Assembly (NCBI GenBank): GCA_036924855.1
Contig: JBAGRP010000001.1
Coordinates: 372,001-436,000 of the forward strand
Length of the DNA stretch: 64,000 bases
Origin: Nitrobacteraceae bacterium AZCC 2146
GTDB taxonomy: Bacteria; Pseudomonadota; Alphaproteobacteria; Rhizobiales; Xanthobacteraceae
Direction of reading: 5' to 3'
Position 1 is the stretch's first letter. The number at the start of each line of letters is the position of its first letter. Shown here in pieces: positions 46,310 to 54,404 of this stretch. The translations under genes and the position numbers were made by a program. The notes beneath the pieces were generated by a model. The model saw only the letters and a list, made by a program, of their open reading frames with translations, was not told where the DNA came from and did not search any database.

Positions 46310-46537
46310 GGCGGGTATTCGCCGACTCAGGGGGAATGCCGGGCGAGGGCGCGACAATCGCCGGGCGTGCTATCATTTCCCCGATTGGTATCATTTGCCT
46401 AGATTGCGGAACGACTGCGGGGGTCTGGCCGTTATTAACCGCTGCAAATTGGGCGTTTCTTCCCTGTTCGTAGTGAAAAAGATCGCTAAAATTGTCTGGA
46501 ATGGAACGTGGCATAATTGAGCACATGCACAATAAAA

Positions 46538-46552
46538 GGGTGCGCCGCACAA
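46538..46552. promoter_or_regulatory. Operator-like inverted repeat (variant of the phasin operator)
   Basis: GGGTGCGCCGCACAA matches the perfect phasin-promoter palindrome TTGTGCGTCGCACAA at 12 of 15 positions, including the core GTGCGNCGCAC. Confidence 0.5.
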
Positions 46553-46587
46553 TGTTATGGCTGCCAAATCACACTTTTTGATCTTTC

Positions 46588-46605
46588 TGTCACCTAGCTG
46601 TGACA
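46588..46605. promoter_or_regulatory. TGTCAC-N6-GTGACA palindrome
   Basis: Perfect six-base arms are separated by CTAGCT, 77 bases before the hydrolase ATG. The form is that of a dimeric regulator site. I do not recognise the regulator. Confidence 0.4.
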
Positions 46606-46681
46606 TATATGCTGGACAAGCAGCCCGAGAGTCTTTCGACTTGAGAAGGATGCAGCCGGCAGAGGCCGACCAGGGACCAAC

Positions 46682-47560
46682 ATGAAGCGCGGAATTATCA
46701 TCCTGCTTTCAGTTTGCGTGTTGACCACCGCCGCGTACTTCACCGCGAGCAAGTGGGCGATCCGGCATGAAACGCTGACGTTCTTCGACAAGGCGCGCAA
46801 TCGCCCGGTAGAAGTGGATGTTGCCGTACGCCGTGACAAGGAGATGCAGGCGAACGCCGGCATGCTCACGTTACCGGTCGCGATCCTCAATCACGGCAAT
46901 ACCGTCAAATTCACCGAGTACTCCTTCCTCGCCAACGTGTTTGCGGCGCGCGGCTATATGGCCATCAGCATCCAGCACGATCTCGATTCCGATGCACCTC
47001 TGGTAACCAAGGTTGGCGAACTCTACGTCGGCCGGCTGCCGGTGTATCAGCGCGGCGTCGAGAACATCATGTTCGCGGTCGAGCAGCTGAAGAAGATTCA
47101 GCCGAACTCCGACTACGATCACCTCACCATGGTCGGCCATTCCAATGGCGGCGACATCTCGATGTACTTCGCCAAGATGCATCCGGACGAGGTCAAGAAG
47201 GTGGTGACGCTGGATAATCTGCGCGTGCCGTTCATGACTGATGGCAAGTTCAAGATCCTGTCGTTCCGCTCCCAGGACGCGGTGTTCAAGCCCGATCCCG
47301 GCGTGGTGCCGGATGACGACACCTGCGAGAAGGCCGGTATCACGGTGGTCAACACCGGTGCCCAGCATACCGACATGAGCGATCGCGGTCCGGATTTGTT
47401 GAAGAGCAAGATCCAGGGCTTGCTCGACAAGTTCCTCGATGACGACAGCAAGCTGGCGCCGGTCAACAGCAAGCCGAAGATCCTCGAGCCGGCGCAGCAG
47501 CAGAGCAACGCCTCCGAGCCGCAGGGCAAGGTCGCGCAGTACACTCCGAGCGTGAACTGA
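46682..47560 (+). CDS. Exported or membrane-anchored alpha/beta hydrolase
   Basis: The 292-residue product has an N-terminal hydrophobic segment (IIILLSVCVLTTAAYF) that could be a signal or anchor. It has the nucleophile elbow GHSNGG with S154, an ILNHGNTV oxyanion region and a candidate histidine in AQHTDMSD. The C-terminal 40 residues are polar. The substrate is unknown; esterase, lipase or polyester depolymerase are all possible. Confidence 0.8.
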   Translation: MKRGIIILLSVCVLTTAAYFTASKWAIRHETLTFFDKARNRPVEVDVAVRRDKEMQANAGMLTLPVAILNHGNTVKFTEYSFLANVFAARGYMAISIQHDLDSDAPLVTKVGELYVGRLPVYQRGVENIMFAVEQLKKIQPNSDYDHLTMVGHSNGGDISMYFAKMHPDEVKKVVTLDNLRVPFMTDGKFKILSFRSQDAVFKPDPGVVPDDDTCEKAGITVVNTGAQHTDMSDRGPDLLKSKIQGLLDKFLDDDSKLAPVNSKPKILEPAQQQSNASEPQGKVAQYTPSVN

Positions 47561-47633
47561 AGACGGCCTGTTGCGCGGATTGACCGCGCCGCCTCCGATC
47601 TCCACATAGAGTTCGCATTCTTAGCGAGCCCTT

Positions 47634-48359
47634 ATGTCCCGCGATCCTACCATTTCCAAGCCGGCGACCGATACGCTGACCACACAGCCATCGGCATCCG
47701 CCGACATCGCGGCCTTCGTCGCCAAGGCGCGGGCGATGTCGCCGCATGCGGCGGGGGCACGGGGCCGGCTGGTATTCGCGCTGGATGCCACCATGAGCCG
47801 GCAGCCGACCTGGGACATGGCCTGCGCGCTGCAGGCCGACATGTTTCGCGAGGCGGCGGCGGTCGGCAGCCTCGACATCCGCCTGGTGTATTTCCGTGGC
47901 CTCAGCGAATGCCGCGCCAGCAACTGGATCTCCGACACCGCGAAGCTGGCGAGACTGATGTCGCGGATTGCCTGCGAGGGCGGCCAGACCCAGATCGGCA
48001 AGGTGCTGTCCGAGACCCGGCGCGAGGCGGTGGCCTCCGGCGTGCGGGCGCTGGTATTCGTGGGCGACGCCATGGAAGAGTCGGTCGACGATCTCTGCGC
48101 CAAGGCCGGCGAACTCGGACTGCTGAAAGTGCCGGTATTCATGTTCCAGGAGGGCCATGACGGTATCGCGGAGCAGGCGTACCGCGAGATCGCGCGGCTG
48201 ACCGGCGGGGCATGGTGCCGGTTCGATCCCGGAGCCGCGGCGCAATTGCGGGACCTGCTGCGGGCGGTGGCGGCCTATGCCGCCGGCGGCCGGGAGGCGC
48301 TGATGCAGCTGTCGAAGACCGCGCCCGGAGCGGCAAAACTGCTTGGGCAGATGAAGTAG
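47634..48359 (+). CDS. VWA-domain protein
   Basis: The 241-residue product is mostly a von Willebrand A-like domain (RGRLVFALDATMSRQPTW, with DATMS in place of the usual DxSxS metal site). It also has RLVYFRGLSECRAS and VRALVFVGDAMEES. No signal peptide is seen, so it is probably cytoplasmic. A DnaJ-domain membrane protein gene follows 46 bases later; the two are likely one operon. Function is unknown. Confidence 0.8.
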   Translation: MSRDPTISKPATDTLTTQPSASADIAAFVAKARAMSPHAAGARGRLVFALDATMSRQPTWDMACALQADMFREAAAVGSLDIRLVYFRGLSECRASNWISDTAKLARLMSRIACEGGQTQIGKVLSETRREAVASGVRALVFVGDAMEESVDDLCAKAGELGLLKVPVFMFQEGHDGIAEQAYREIARLTGGAWCRFDPGAAAQLRDLLRAVAAYAAGGREALMQLSKTAPGAAKLLGQMK

Positions 48360-48405
48360 GGCGTGCCGCTTCCGCTTGCTCCCGCGACCGACTATCTATT
48401 GAATC

Positions 48406-49134
48406 ATGCCTACCCTGATCGCTGGCGCTGTCGCCGTAGTCGTTATCTATACCCTGCTGCAGATGTTTCGTGCAGCCAACCCGGCTGTGCTGGCGCGCGG
48501 CATCAAGATCGGCGGCGGCGTGGTGGCGCTGGCGGTGGCCGCCTTCACCGGCATCAAGGGTGAGCTGGCGGTGGCGATCCCGCTCGGCATCTTCGGCGCC
48601 GGGCTGCTCGGCTGGTCGCCGTTCGGCACCGCGGGTTTCAGCAACATCGGCGGCCTGTTCGGCGGCCGCACCGCGAAATCGGCGGGGCAGACCTCGAAGG
48701 TCCGTTCGCAGTTTCTCGAGATGACGCTGGATCATGATAGCGGCCAGCTCACTGGGCAGGTCGTCGCTGGGCCCTATGCCGGGCAATTGCTCGACGCGTT
48801 CGACCTGCCGCAGCTGGCGGCGATGATGGCCGCCTTCGATGCCGAGAGCGTCGCGCTACTTGAAAGTTATCTGGACCGCAGGTTTCCCGCCTGGCGTCAG
48901 GACGCGCAGAGCGACGGGGCAGGGCGGCAAAGCCGCGCGGCGCCGAGCGGAAAAATGACGGACGAGGAGGCCTATCAGATCCTTGGCGTGAAGCCGGGGG
49001 CGGGGCGTGACGAAATCAGCCACGCGCATCGATCGCTCATGAAGAAATTGCATCCCGACCAGGGGGGCTCGACGTACCTCGCGGCCCGTGTAAACGAGGC
49101 CAAGGACACTCTGCTTCGCAATCATCGCAGCTAA
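48406..49134 (+). CDS. DnaJ-domain membrane protein (Tim14/DjlA-like)
   Basis: The 242-residue product has N-terminal hydrophobic segments (LIAGAVAVVVIYTLLQMF and VVALAVAAFTGI). A middle soluble region follows, and a C-terminal J domain (MTDEEAYQILGVKPGAG, with the HPD motif in KKLHPDQGG). J domains stimulate Hsp70; membrane anchoring would localise DnaK. Only the J domain is clear; the partner is not. Confidence 0.85.
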   Translation: MPTLIAGAVAVVVIYTLLQMFRAANPAVLARGIKIGGGVVALAVAAFTGIKGELAVAIPLGIFGAGLLGWSPFGTAGFSNIGGLFGGRTAKSAGQTSKVRSQFLEMTLDHDSGQLTGQVVAGPYAGQLLDAFDLPQLAAMMAAFDAESVALLESYLDRRFPAWRQDAQSDGAGRQSRAAPSGKMTDEEAYQILGVKPGAGRDEISHAHRSLMKKLHPDQGGSTYLAARVNEAKDTLLRNHRS

Positions 49135-49300
49135 CTCCAGCACGCTATCAACGCTACAAACTGCGAGTTGCTTCTGTTCTCTGCTGGACGCCCCATCGCC
49201 CGCCGTTGTCCGGCGTGGTCGATCATCCCCTGTCTGCTTTTGTAGCCCCTAAGTCTTGACGAGAGGTTTTCGCGCGACGGATTTGTGCGGCCTGAAACGC

Positions 49301-49330
49301 AAAATGGCCGGGACAGGTCCCGGCCATTTT
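49301..49330. terminator. Bidirectional Rho-independent terminator
   Basis: A perfect 14-base stem, AAAATGGCCGGGAC (49301-49314) and its complement (49317-49330), with only two loop bases. It lies downstream of the carboxypeptidase gene and can also end the DnaJ-gene transcript. Confidence 0.9.
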
Positions 49331-49357
49331 GCAGCACGTCAGTGAAGGGACGTGCGA

Positions 49358-51142
49358 TCAGTTCTTGATGGTAATGCAGGAAATCTCGGAGCGCTTCAGG
49401 GCCTTGCAGACCGCTTCGGCCTGTTCGCGGTCGAGGCCGGCGAAGCGGGCGCGGAACAGCTTCTTCTCGCCCCTCGACACCACCGTTTCAGTGAACGGAT
49501 CGGCCTTGCCGAGCAGGCCGCGGGCCTGTTCGCGGGCGGCGTCGAGGCGGAGGCGGGCTTCGCTCTCGCTATCCAGCGCGCCGACCTGGATGATCCAGCC
49601 GGTATGGTTCGCCACCGGCTTGATGGCGCCGGCCTGCTGGACGGCCTGCGGCGCGGGTGAGGTGCGGGGCGAGGGATCGGCATAGGCCATCGCCTGGCCA
49701 CCCTGCGAGGCGCTGGACGCCGGCAATACGCCGAGCAGGCCCTGGCCGGTGCCGTGATTGGCAGGCTGGCGCGGCATTTCCGAGCGCTGATACAGCGAGC
49801 TGGAAGTCTCTGCGACGTCGTTGCGGGCCGGTGCGTCGTTACGCGCCGAGATCGTGTTGGTCACGGGGGTAGGCGGCTGCTCGGGACTGGCGGACGCGAG
49901 CTTGAACTGGCCGGATTTGACCTGGACGGTCTTGACCCGCACCGGTTTCATCGGTTCGGACGAGCCGGGGATGACCGGAATCGCCTGGGACTGGATCACC
50001 CCGCTGCTGAGAATGGCGGGCTCCGGCTTGCGCTGCGGCACGGGCAGGGCGGCGGTGGCGGCAGCGATCACTGAACGCGTGACGGGAGCGGTTGGGCGTG
50101 CCGGCGTCTCGATGGTTTCCGGGGCAGCAGAAGCGACCTGGACGGCGCCGTTGACCTGCGTCGTCTGGGTCGGACGCGAATCCGTCTCGGCTTCGGCGAC
50201 GTCGGCATTGGCTTCGGAGGCATTGCGCTCGGTAATCATCGCAACGGTACGCCGGGTGGCGCCCTTTTCGAGGTTTTCAGCGAGCAGGTTGCGCATGATC
50301 GCGTCGCGCGAGCCGCCGCTGCGGCCTCCGAGCACGACGCCGACCAGATGGCGGTTGCCGCGGCGCATCGAGGAGACCAGATTGAAGCCGGAGGCGCGGG
50401 TGTAGCCGGTCTTGATGCCGTCGACACCTTCGACGCTGCCGATCAGGCGATTATGGTTGCGGATCGCGTGGCCGCGGAAGGTGAAGGAGGCAGTCGAGAA
50501 ATAACGGTAGTGGCGCGGGAAGCGATCCTGGATCGCGCGGCCGAGCGTCGATTGATCGCGCGCGGTGGTAACCTGATCGTCGTCCGGAAGACCCGAGGCG
50601 TTGCGATAGACGGTGCGGCTCATGCCGAGGGCGCGCGCCTTGCGGGTCATCAGCTTGGCGAAGTCGTCTTCGTCGCCGGCAATGGCCTCGGCGATGACGA
50701 CGGCGGCGTCGTTGGCCGAGCGCGTCACCAGTCCCTTGATGGCGTCCTCGACCTTGATGGTCTGGCCGGGGCGCAGGCCGAGCTTGGTCGGTGCCTGCTC
50801 GGAGGCGTGCTGGGAGACTTCCATCTCGCTGTCGAGCTTGAGCTTGCCGGAGTCGAGCTTTTCGAACAGCAGATACAGCGTCATGATCTTGGTGAGCGAC
50901 GCCGGATGGCGCGACGCATCGGGATTGTTCGACGACAGCACCGCACCGGAATTGCCATCGACCATGATCGACGAGAAGGCGGGGCTGTAGCTGGAGCGGG
51001 CTTCGTGATGGCGCGCCGAGCGATGCCGGTGGCGGCGGGCGTCTGCAGGATCGGTGGTGAGGACGATGGTCGCGGTGAGAGTTGCCAGCCCGAGCACACA
51101 CACACGAAGGGCGCGCGATGAAGCCAAAGTTGTGCGAAGCAT
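49358..51142 (-). CDS. D-alanyl-D-alanine carboxypeptidase (S11) with SPOR domain
   Basis: The enzyme removes the terminal D-alanine from peptidoglycan stems. The 594-residue product has an export signal, then the penicillin-binding motifs SLTK (S82, K85), SAN (142-144) and KTG (244-246). After the catalytic domain comes a linker of about 200 Thr/Pro/Ala-rich residues. The protein ends with a SPOR domain (WIIQVGALDSESEARLRLD) that binds denuded glycan at the septum. The linker plus SPOR makes it longer than DacA. Confidence 0.95.
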   Translation of the reverse strand: MLRTTLASSRALRVCVLGLATLTATIVLTTDPADARRHRHRSARHHEARSSYSPAFSSIMVDGNSGAVLSSNNPDASRHPASLTKIMTLYLLFEKLDSGKLKLDSEMEVSQHASEQAPTKLGLRPGQTIKVEDAIKGLVTRSANDAAVVIAEAIAGDEDDFAKLMTRKARALGMSRTVYRNASGLPDDDQVTTARDQSTLGRAIQDRFPRHYRYFSTASFTFRGHAIRNHNRLIGSVEGVDGIKTGYTRASGFNLVSSMRRGNRHLVGVVLGGRSGGSRDAIMRNLLAENLEKGATRRTVAMITERNASEANADVAEAETDSRPTQTTQVNGAVQVASAAPETIETPARPTAPVTRSVIAAATAALPVPQRKPEPAILSSGVIQSQAIPVIPGSSEPMKPVRVKTVQVKSGQFKLASASPEQPPTPVTNTISARNDAPARNDVAETSSSLYQRSEMPRQPANHGTGQGLLGVLPASSASQGGQAMAYADPSPRTSPAPQAVQQAGAIKPVANHTGWIIQVGALDSESEARLRLDAAREQARGLLGKADPFTETVVSRGEKKLFRARFAGLDREQAEAVCKALKRSEISCITIKN

Positions 51143-51535
51143 GAACTTCCCCGTCCGATTTCCAGTCTCAAATCACCGGTTCGTGAGGCTAAATTATGCC
51201 CAACAACCCGTGATGCGTCCCAGTTAAAGCGCTCAGCCTGGGCAATTCTCTCGGGCGGGATGGCAAAGTCGCTGGCCATTCTGGCTAAGAGGTTGTGCCC
51301 ATGCGGTTATTGGCTTTGGGGCCGAACGCAGCACTGCAGAGAATCAGAATAGGTCTGGCGAGTTTCCAAAAGGTTAAGCAACCCTTGCAGGGAGGGTGCG
51401 CATTTATGCCGAATGGTAAAAATTGTGCGTCGCACAAGATTCTTGACTAAATTGTGCGGCGCACTAAAGGTGACCGCAGTCAGGCGCCGGGCGTCGGCAA
51501 GCACTGACATGTCAGTCTAGGAAAGGATTCCACTT
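51143..51535. other. Gap holding the phasin promoter
   Basis: The left part is the upstream region of the carboxypeptidase gene. The part from 51400 is AT-rich and carries the paired operator of the phasin gene. No ORF or RNA gene is convincing in between. Confidence 0.55.
51423..51466 (+). promoter_or_regulatory. Paired inverted-repeat operator at the phasin promoter
   Basis: TTGTGCGTCGCACAA (51423-51437) is a perfect palindrome. TTGTGCGGCGCACTA (51452-51466) differs by one arm base, and the copies start 29 bases apart. TTGACT at 51443 between them could be the -35, so the second copy would sit in the promoter spacer. The core TGC-N3-GCA is compatible with sites described for PhaR repressors of phasin genes; the match is inference. 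Confidence 0.6.
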
Positions 51536-51871
51536 GTGATCAAAGTCGAAGAGATTCAGCAGTACGGCAAAGAGCAGTTCGAGAGCGCCGTTGCATCGGC
51601 CACCACGCTTCAGAACGGTGCGCAGGCCATTGCAGCCGCCGTTGGCGACTATACCAAGAAGTCGTTCGAAGACGGCAACGCGTTCGTCACCAAGCTGTCC
51701 GGCGTGAAGTCGCTCGACAAGGCGATTGAAATGCAGACCGAATACGCCAAGTCGACCTATGACGCTTTCGTCGCGGAATCGCAGAAGATCGGCGAGCTTT
51801 ATGCCGATCTCGCCAAGCAGGCCTACAAGCCGTTCGAAGGCTTCGTTTCCAAGATGACGCCCGCCCGCTAA
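51536..51871 (+). CDS. Phasin family protein
   Basis: The 111-residue product begins IKVEEIQQYGKEQFESA and continues with amphipathic helices rich in Ala, Lys and Glu (SLDKAIEMQTEYAKSTYDAFV). It is typical of phasins that coat polyhydroxyalkanoate granules. Start is GTG with an AGGAAAGGA site seven bases upstream. No pha synthesis gene is nearby. It is followed by a strong terminator. Confidence 0.9.
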   Translation: MIKVEEIQQYGKEQFESAVASATTLQNGAQAIAAAVGDYTKKSFEDGNAFVTKLSGVKSLDKAIEMQTEYAKSTYDAFVAESQKIGELYADLAKQAYKPFEGFVSKMTPAR

Positions 51872-51891
51872 ATCGACGCGGTTTTCAAAGC

Positions 51892-51921
51892 AAAACGCCC
51901 GGCCATTGGCCGGGCGTTTTT
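51892..51921. terminator. Bidirectional Rho-independent terminator
   Basis: A perfect 13-base stem (AAAACGCCCGGCC and its complement) has an ATT loop and ends in TTTTT. It serves the phasin gene and the convergent TadG-like gene. Confidence 0.92.
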
Positions 51922-51940
51922 CGTTGACGTGAGGCTAGGC

Positions 51941-53308
51941 TTATTTCGCGACGCGAAGCTTGGTGAGGGACGACCCGATCGACGAGAACGCCGCCGCCAT
52001 CTCCGTCACCGTTGTCGTTGGGAAAAACTGGCCGCTGTTCGCGCACCCCTTGAGAACCGTGGACTCCGGGTCTCCGCTCGTGTTGACCTGGATCGTGTAG
52101 ACCGACGTCGTTCCGTACAGCGGATTCTTGATATTATCGCAAAGAAGCTTCTGCCGCGCATCGATCTGCGATGCGGTCGTATACCAACGATCCTGTGTGT
52201 TCATGCCGTCGGACATCAGGATGATGACGTCGTTGTATTTGTAGTCCGCATCCTTGGCAGGTGTGTTGAGAGGATCGGTCGCCTGCAAGGACATCCAGGC
52301 CCAATGCATGCCAATGGCCTGATTGGTGTTGCCGTTCGCGACGAAGTTATTGATTTTGCCCTTCAGGGTGGTGTCATCGGTGGAGCTGTCGGATTCGTTG
52401 GAATCATAGGCTGATTTCATCGGCAGGATCGATGACGAGCAATCGGTATATTTCTTGGCGAGGAACAGTGTTCCCGGGGTCGCGGTGGTTGGCGCGTCCT
52501 TGAGCGTGTCATAGTTGGCGGTCTTGTCGCGATCGGTCACGCATCCCTGCCAGTTACTGACATTGTTGGCAGTCCAGTTTTTGCCTGCCGCAACGCAAGC
52601 GCTCTTCGTCGTGTAGGTCGACTTGTTGCAGCTGCCATAATCCGTATCCCAGTCCAGCCAGCTCGCTCCTTTGTTGCCGGTGCCGACGTTGACCATCTGG
52701 TTGAACGGAATGATCGAGATATAGACGTCGGCGGTGGAGGTTGCAGACGCCTTCAAGGTATCGATGAGTTGCTTGGCAGCCGTTTTCATCGCTGGAAGCT
52801 TGCCGTTGTCATCCATTGATCCGGTGACGTCGAGCGCCATTGCCACGCGTAGTCGCGTTGTTCCCCAGGTTGCTGTCGAACTGGTGTTGAAACCCAGCGT
52901 CGGCATGCCAATGACCTTCATGAACTGGGTCGGCAGCGAACCAGTCCCGTTGACGAGAATGGTCGACGCGCCCTGACTGTCCTTGGCATAGGTCGCGTCG
53001 ATGGTGACGCCGGTCGCTTCCTTGTTGGTGTAGAGCGCATTGAAATAGGACTGGGCCTTGGCCGAGACATCCGATTGCTTGATGATGCCTGAAGCAAGAT
53101 CCTTTGAAACCATCAGCGCTGCCGAATCGAGCGCCCCTTGCATCGACGTGCGTGCGTTATAGGCTCGGCTGTAGTCGACGGCGGCTCCGACGAACGCCAG
53201 CAGCGGCACCAGCACGATCGCGAAGGTCGCGGCGATATTGCCGCGCTCCGCCCGGGCAAACCGTGCGAGGGTTTTTCGCGCCTGAGCTGAAATCGTTCGG
53301 ATAGGCAT
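51941..53308 (-). CDS. TadG-like pilus-associated protein with VWA domain
   Basis: The 455-residue product has a TadE/TadG-type N-terminus (RAERGNIAATFAIVLVPLLAFVGAAVDY). A soluble domain follows with a VWA metal site ALDVTGSMDD. TadG proteins anchor in the membrane and take part in Flp pilus assembly. No other tad gene is in the window. The ATG at 53308 is chosen over 53320. Confidence 0.85.
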   Translation of the reverse strand: MPIRTISAQARKTLARFARAERGNIAATFAIVLVPLLAFVGAAVDYSRAYNARTSMQGALDSAALMVSKDLASGIIKQSDVSAKAQSYFNALYTNKEATGVTIDATYAKDSQGASTILVNGTGSLPTQFMKVIGMPTLGFNTSSTATWGTTRLRVAMALDVTGSMDDNGKLPAMKTAAKQLIDTLKASATSTADVYISIIPFNQMVNVGTGNKGASWLDWDTDYGSCNKSTYTTKSACVAAGKNWTANNVSNWQGCVTDRDKTANYDTLKDAPTTATPGTLFLAKKYTDCSSSILPMKSAYDSNESDSSTDDTTLKGKINNFVANGNTNQAIGMHWAWMSLQATDPLNTPAKDADYKYNDVIILMSDGMNTQDRWYTTASQIDARQKLLCDNIKNPLYGTTSVYTIQVNTSGDPESTVLKGCANSGQFFPTTTVTEMAAAFSSIGSSLTKLRVAK

Positions 53309-53772
53309 GGCTACCACCAAAAGCTGTGTTTCCGGTCGGCATTTCGGGGGGCGGGGCTAAACAGGGGGTAAAGCCTTGCTCAGAAAATCGGTAAATTGCC
53401 GCATATTTTGCGGGCACCTCCGTTTCCGTCTTGTCATCGTCAACAGCCGCTAAATGGTCGAACCGCCGTTTTTGTTAAATCGAGCAAAATCCGTTAACCT
53501 TGGCGATGTTGCGGGGCCGGCGATCGGCCGCGGTGCCGGGCTCAAACCGGGTCCACGCGCTTGCGGTGAGCGGTCTCGGAACCCATATTCACGTCGTCGG
53601 TCCAGCCGACGGGGCGGCGCCGATCAGAAGCGGCGATCCGGAAGCTACCCCTCGGCTCATGATGGCGTCCGTCCGGAGGCTGTCCTTGGGGACTGTCCAA
53701 TATCCTGTGGGGACTTCGAATACATACGCCATGTTCCAGCCAGCTTCAGAATTCACGCTACCCGGGATGCAG
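53309..53772. other. Gap between TadG-like gene and clpS
   Basis: I see no gene. The left 200 bases, AT-rich for this window, probably hold the TadG promoter; a CCGCATATTTTGCGG hairpin lies near 53400. The short plus-strand ORFs here have no recognisable sequence. Confidence 0.45.
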
Positions 53773-54157
53773 ATGCCCATTTCCCCCGCCCGTAAGAACG
53801 ACCAAGACGGTCGTTCCTACGCTATGGCCGACGACGAAGGTCGCCCAGGCACGCCGGGCGGACCCAGTACGTCCGTCATCACCAAGGTCAAGTCGAAGAC
53901 CAAGCGGCCGAACCTCTATCGTGTGCTGATCCTGAATGACGATTACACGCCGATGGAGTTCGTCGTTCACGTGCTGGAGAAATTTTTCCAGAAGGACGTC
54001 GAGGGCGGCGACCCAGATCATGCTGCACGTTCATCATCACGGCATCGGCGAGTGCGGCATCTTCACCTACGAGATTGCGGAAACCAAGGTGACGCAGGTG
54101 ATGGATTTTGCCCGTAAGCACCAGCACCCTTTGCAATGCGTGATGGAAAAGAAGTAG
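53773..54157 (+). pseudogene. clpS: ATP-dependent Clp protease adaptor ClpS, frameshifted
   Basis: ClpS delivers N-end-rule substrates to ClpA. The first frame carries [20 protein letters not shown] and [14 protein letters not shown], with the substrate-binding NDD. The second carries [17 protein letters not shown], then [16 protein letters not shown] and [10 protein letters not shown], with the conserved histidine. They join in one frame if a single G is removed from the GGG at 54003-54005. As written, the first frame ends at 54117 with about 35 unrelated residues. The start is uncertain (53773 or 53824). Either a real lesion or a base-call error; clpA downstream is intact. Confidence 0.85.
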
Positions 54158-54404
54158 CCTTGCGATGAGTCCCGGAGTGGGAACGGGTCTTGCATTGATT
54201 TGAGCCGGAAGGTCCGTCCGGCGTCCGATCGACCAGGCGTCCCCGCGGGATGTCTGGCGCGCAAGAGGCGCCGTCTGCGGACGAAACGACACGCAACGGG
54301 AACCAGCCTTTCGCCACGATCGAGCGTACCTATATGTGAGAAAGGTTCTTGTTGCCTGAGGCGACAACGACGATCATGATGGCGGGGGCCAAAGAGGACG
54401 CGGA

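Larger units (their letters stand above)
46310..46681. other. AT-rich gap upstream of the alpha/beta hydrolase
   Basis: No gene is evident. Base composition is clearly more AT-rich than the surroundings from about 46480 to 46620. It contains a GTGCGCCGCACAA inverted-repeat motif at 46538-46552 and a TGTCAC/GTGACA palindrome at 46588-46605. Confidence 0.6.

Noticed and set aside
53936..54157. Programmed frameshifting in clpS
   Set aside because: The site reads GAGGGCGGC, with no slippery heptamer and no obvious stimulatory structure. ClpS is not known to use frameshifting. A lesion or base-call error is more likely.
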